22,189 bases of DNA from positions 1-22,189 of IMG/VR virus record IMGVR_UViG_3300042507_004498. The stretch is one strand, 5' to 3'. The notes below the pieces were generated by a model. The model ran no database searches and was not told where the DNA came from. It saw only the letters and a list, made by a program, of their open reading frames with translations. Within the stretch, counting starts at the first letter, position 1. Each line of letters starts with the position of its first letter. Of this stretch, positions 20,306 through 22,189 are shown piece by piece. Both the position numbers and the translations under genes were made by a program. This DNA is from a virus.

Positions 20306-20313
20306 TATAAATA
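20306..20313 (-). promoter_or_regulatory. Recurring intergenic octamer
   Basis: TATAAATA on the plus strand, directly abutting the oxidoreductase stop (TAG, 20314-20316) and about 32 bases upstream of the ADP-ribosyltransferase-like ATG. A second relaxed copy (AATAAATA) lies nearer that ATG. Confidence 0.45.
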
Positions 20314-20337
20314 CTATGAATGGATTGGGTGATCATG
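20308..20337 (-). repeat. Cassette-flanking direct repeat, upstream copy
   Basis: This copy forms the true 3' end of the oxidoreductase gene (last residues H-D-H-P-I-H-S and TAG). Its partner at 19568-19597 differs at four positions, three of which are silent if read as the same peptide and stop. Confidence 0.85.
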
Positions 20338-21687
20338 GAAATCTGGGTACAGATCTGGGTGGTGGTAGTAGTTGAGTAGATCCTCTGCTACGTAAATTGC
20401 TTGTGCTCCCGAAACTGTAATACCACGAGCCGACAAAGCATCTCCTACAAAGTGTACATTTGGGAACTTGGTTAGAGACAAGTTACGATAGTTTACAAGT
20501 GGTTCAGGTGAAAGATATTTCACCTCTGGGATGTAAATTCCCCAATCGTCTTGTAGTGTTGGGAATACTTTTTTCATGTCCTCGATAAAGTCCATAATGT
20601 AGGTCCAATATTCACCCATTACATTTTCTACTCCATTCAAATTATCAATTTGGAAAGATGTAACATTGTTTCCTTCTGCTGTAGTGGATGGAACTCGAGT
20701 TGGTGAGTAATACAAACCAGTACCATTGAATTGAAGCTTATTCACTACATCACGTGACCAAGTAAATGGATCTTCAATACCATTGATTTCCATCAAAATA
20801 CCAAAATTGGTCATGTCGTTTCGATAACGCATATCTTTTTTAGCGTGACCATTATAGGTGTGGTCACCATATGTTTCTTCTACAGCAACATAAGCGGCAT
20901 TATTGTTTGTACAGAATGAGCGAAGTGAAACACCTTTATCTTCAAATTTACGATACAACTTAAAGTCGTATGAAACATCAATTAGTTTCTGGAAGTGTTT
21001 TTGGGGTGCTTCAAAACGTACTCCAATTTGAACTGATTTAGGTTCGTCTGGGAGTTCATATTTGTTGGCTAATTCTTGAGCAAAATCAATACCTGATTTG
21101 CCTACACCAAAAATAAGTTCATCATAAAACATATTATCGTTATCCATATTTGCGAATTCAGGTTTAACTGATTTCATGATAACTTCGTTGTGTCTAAAAT
21201 TAATGTTAGATACTTTAGTCTCCCAATGGAATTGTACACCTTTAGATACTAAGTAATCGTACCAATTCTTTCCAATTTCAGATAGATAATCTGTACCTAC
21301 GTGCCATACAGGAAACAAACGCAAACCAAAGTATGGTTTAATAAAATCTGGTTCTGCTTCAGGATTTGAACATTGTACTTCTTCTGGTTTAGGATGGAAA
21401 CGCTTAAAATTGGTAATAACTTGATCCATCAATTCCATTGCTTTTTCCTCACCACAATACTTTGACAATTGACCTCCAATTGCAGTGTGGTAAGTAAGTT
21501 TACCATCAGACCAACCACCTGCACCTAAGAAACCTGTCATTACTTCTTCAGGTTTACGTTTGTATGGGTCTTTACCCATATCGATGATGGTGATGTATTC
21601 ACCTGGGTAGCCGTTGTCTACAAGTTTAGTAGCAGCATTGACACCTGCTACACCAGCACCTACGATTACGATTAATTTTTCCTTCAT
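20314..21687 (-). CDS. FAD-dependent oxidoreductase (COG2509-like)
   Basis: This 457-residue flavoprotein has an N-terminal dinucleotide-binding motif (IVGAGVAGVNAATKL, GxGxxG at 10-15) and acidic IIDMGKDPYKR ending the second strand. Next come MTGFLGAGGWSDGKL, GVGKSGIDFAQELANKY, IGVRFEAPQKHF, and the C-terminal FAD motif VHFVGDALSARGITVSGAQA. The layout agrees with the FAD-dependent dehydrogenases of COG2509, cytosolic enzymes of uncertain substrate. Such a gene is unusual in a late-gene region and would count as an auxiliary metabolic gene. It stands between a terminator (21718-21753) and the inserted cassette, so it probably has its own promoter in 21688-21717. The length is close to that of the cellular family, so it appears intact. 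Confidence 0.85.
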   Translation of the reverse strand: MKEKLIVIVGAGVAGVNAATKLVDNGYPGEYITIIDMGKDPYKRKPEEVMTGFLGAGGWSDGKLTYHTAIGGQLSKYCGEEKAMELMDQVITNFKRFHPKPEEVQCSNPEAEPDFIKPYFGLRLFPVWHVGTDYLSEIGKNWYDYLVSKGVQFHWETKVSNINFRHNEVIMKSVKPEFANMDNDNMFYDELIFGVGKSGIDFAQELANKYELPDEPKSVQIGVRFEAPQKHFQKLIDVSYDFKLYRKFEDKGVSLRSFCTNNNAAYVAVEETYGDHTYNGHAKKDMRYRNDMTNFGILMEINGIEDPFTWSRDVVNKLQFNGTGLYYSPTRVPSTTAEGNNVTSFQIDNLNGVENVMGEYWTYIMDFIEDMKKVFPTLQDDWGIYIPEVKYLSPEPLVNYRNLSLTKFPNVHFVGDALSARGITVSGAQAIYVAEDLLNYYHHPDLYPDFHDHPIHS

Positions 21688-21717
21688 GTTTCTGTTTCTT
21701 GTTACACATTAATATAC

Positions 21718-21753
21718 AAAAAAAATATGGCGCCTCCAAATTTGGGGACGCCA
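21718..21753 (-). terminator. Rho-independent terminator before the oxidoreductase gene
   Basis: A near-perfect hairpin (21728-21753; TGGCG and CGCCA arms, one mismatch and one wobble, AATT at the tip) is followed on the minus strand by eight T (A-run at 21718-21725). It ends the transcript of the 86-aa gene. Confidence 0.88.
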
Positions 21754-21790
21754 CAGCTGTCATAAGTTTTTTAAAGCGACTGGCTATGAA

Positions 21791-22051
21791 TCAGTCTAAA
21801 TGTATTTTGACTTTAAGTGGTCCTGTTCCTTTTATGGTTCGGTGCCACATATGTCGGGGTATAAATATAGGGCCTTTTATTTGAGATGGCAACTGATCGT
21901 CTAATTGGATTAACCAGTCTGTTTCTCCTAGAATCTCAATTGTTCTATCTTCATCATCTCGGTGCCACATTAACTCTATTGGATCAATGTTTTCGGTAAA
22001 TTCTCGGATGATGTATTTGTCTGTAACTTCTAGATCGGTGTAGGGGGTCAT
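21791..22051 (-). CDS. Minimal cupin-like protein, 86 aa
   Basis: This 86-residue protein has ELMWHRDDEDRTIEIL at about residues 27-42 and PIFIPRHMWHRTIKGTGPLKVKIHLD at the end, with strand-like segments between (DWLIQLDD). The paired MWHR(D/T) motifs and the PRHMWHR histidines look like the two metal-binding motifs of a very small cupin. Similar short proteins are frequent in marine T4-like phages and have no known function. The DNA encoding both MWHR motifs shares TCGGTGCCACAT (plus strand), suggesting internal duplication. The ATG overlaps the stop of the gene upstream (ATGA), and a terminator follows. Confidence 0.75.
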   Translation of the reverse strand: MTPYTDLEVTDKYIIREFTENIDPIELMWHRDDEDRTIEILGETDWLIQLDDQLPSQIKGPIFIPRHMWHRTIKGTGPLKVKIHLD

Positions 22052-22189
22052 TGAATTTCGTAAGGAATATTTTTTTCTTGAATTTTTTTGATTAAAGAAT
22101 CAAAATATGTGTAAGAATATTCATCTTCATCATTTATTATAACTTTTATATTTGTTATATAATTTATAGGAAGTCCATCTTTTTTAGTT
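22048..22189 (-). CDS. Partial hypothetical protein (5' end beyond the window)
   Basis: The frame is open from the right edge to a TGA at 22048-22050, about 46 codons, ending FDSLIKKIQEKNIPYEIQ. It overlaps the start of the cupin-like gene by four bases (ATGA), a common coupled arrangement in this window. The visible part is Lys/Ile/Asp-rich with a strand (INYITNIKVIIND) followed by a helix (TYFDSLIKKIQEK), suggesting the end of a small alpha/beta protein. The family is unknown. Confidence 0.6.
   Translation of the reverse strand, partial: TKKDGLPINYITNIKVIINDEDEYSYTYFDSLIKKIQEKNIPYEIQ

Noticed and set aside
20274-20336. Longer start for the ADP-ribosyltransferase-like gene (21 extra residues)
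   Set aside because: The extension lies in the oxidoreductase end and the octamer, and it would bury the conserved-looking MIKLxDILxE leader.

Overview
The window is a contiguous piece of a T4-like myovirus genome: late morphogenesis genes plus a block of accessory genes. Every gene I can support lies on the minus strand, so transcription runs from position 22189 towards 1. Recognisable T4 homologues are the large terminase (gp17), portal (gp20), prohead protease (gp21), scaffold (gp22), major capsid protein (gp23), neck proteins (gp13, gp14) and a gp15-like tail completion protein, plus a PhoH ATPase. AT-rich DNA, weak or A-rich ribosome sites and a signal peptide that appears to leave an N-terminal Gln suggest a Bacteroidota (flavobacterial) host, probably aquatic. 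The host call is inference.

Layout in transcription order. (1) 22189-18373, accessory block: a cut-off gene, a tiny cupin-like protein, a terminator, a COG2509-like FAD oxidoreductase, an ADP-ribosyltransferase-like protein bracketed by 30-bp repeats, a small GPA-type protein, a phosphomannose-isomerase-type cupin and a NadR/AAA_28-like P-loop kinase. (2) 18340-16883: a lysine-rich AT-hook protein and two overlapping membrane/coiled-coil genes that look like a spanin pair. (3) 16878-10392: terminase, portal, four head-region genes and the prohead protease, ending in a strong terminator. (4) 10174-7148: scaffold and major capsid protein as a separate transcription unit, ending in a second strong terminator. 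(5) 7048-2667: PhoH, a beta-rich protein, gp13, a small protein, gp14 and gp15. (6) 2640-1: fibre-like virion proteins and two very small genes; the last fibre gene runs off the left edge.

How it fits together: the prohead protease probably cuts (L/I)-x-E sites in the capsid protein and scaffold. The same motif ends short N-terminal leaders on several other proteins here, including the ADP-ribosyltransferase-like and AT-hook proteins. This resembles T4 Alt and the internal proteins, which are targeted into the prohead by a short leader, processed by gp21 and injected with the DNA. The best candidate for an undescribed system is therefore a set of packaged, injected effector proteins, one of which sits in a recently inserted cassette. 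A second structural signal is an octamer, TATAAATA on the plus strand, that recurs in the short gaps between minus-strand genes. No stretch above 300 bases lacks a gene; the longest gap (10175-10391) holds a terminator, a GC-rich structured stretch and the leader of the scaffold gene. I saw no tRNA, CRISPR array, insertion sequence or supported plus-strand gene.
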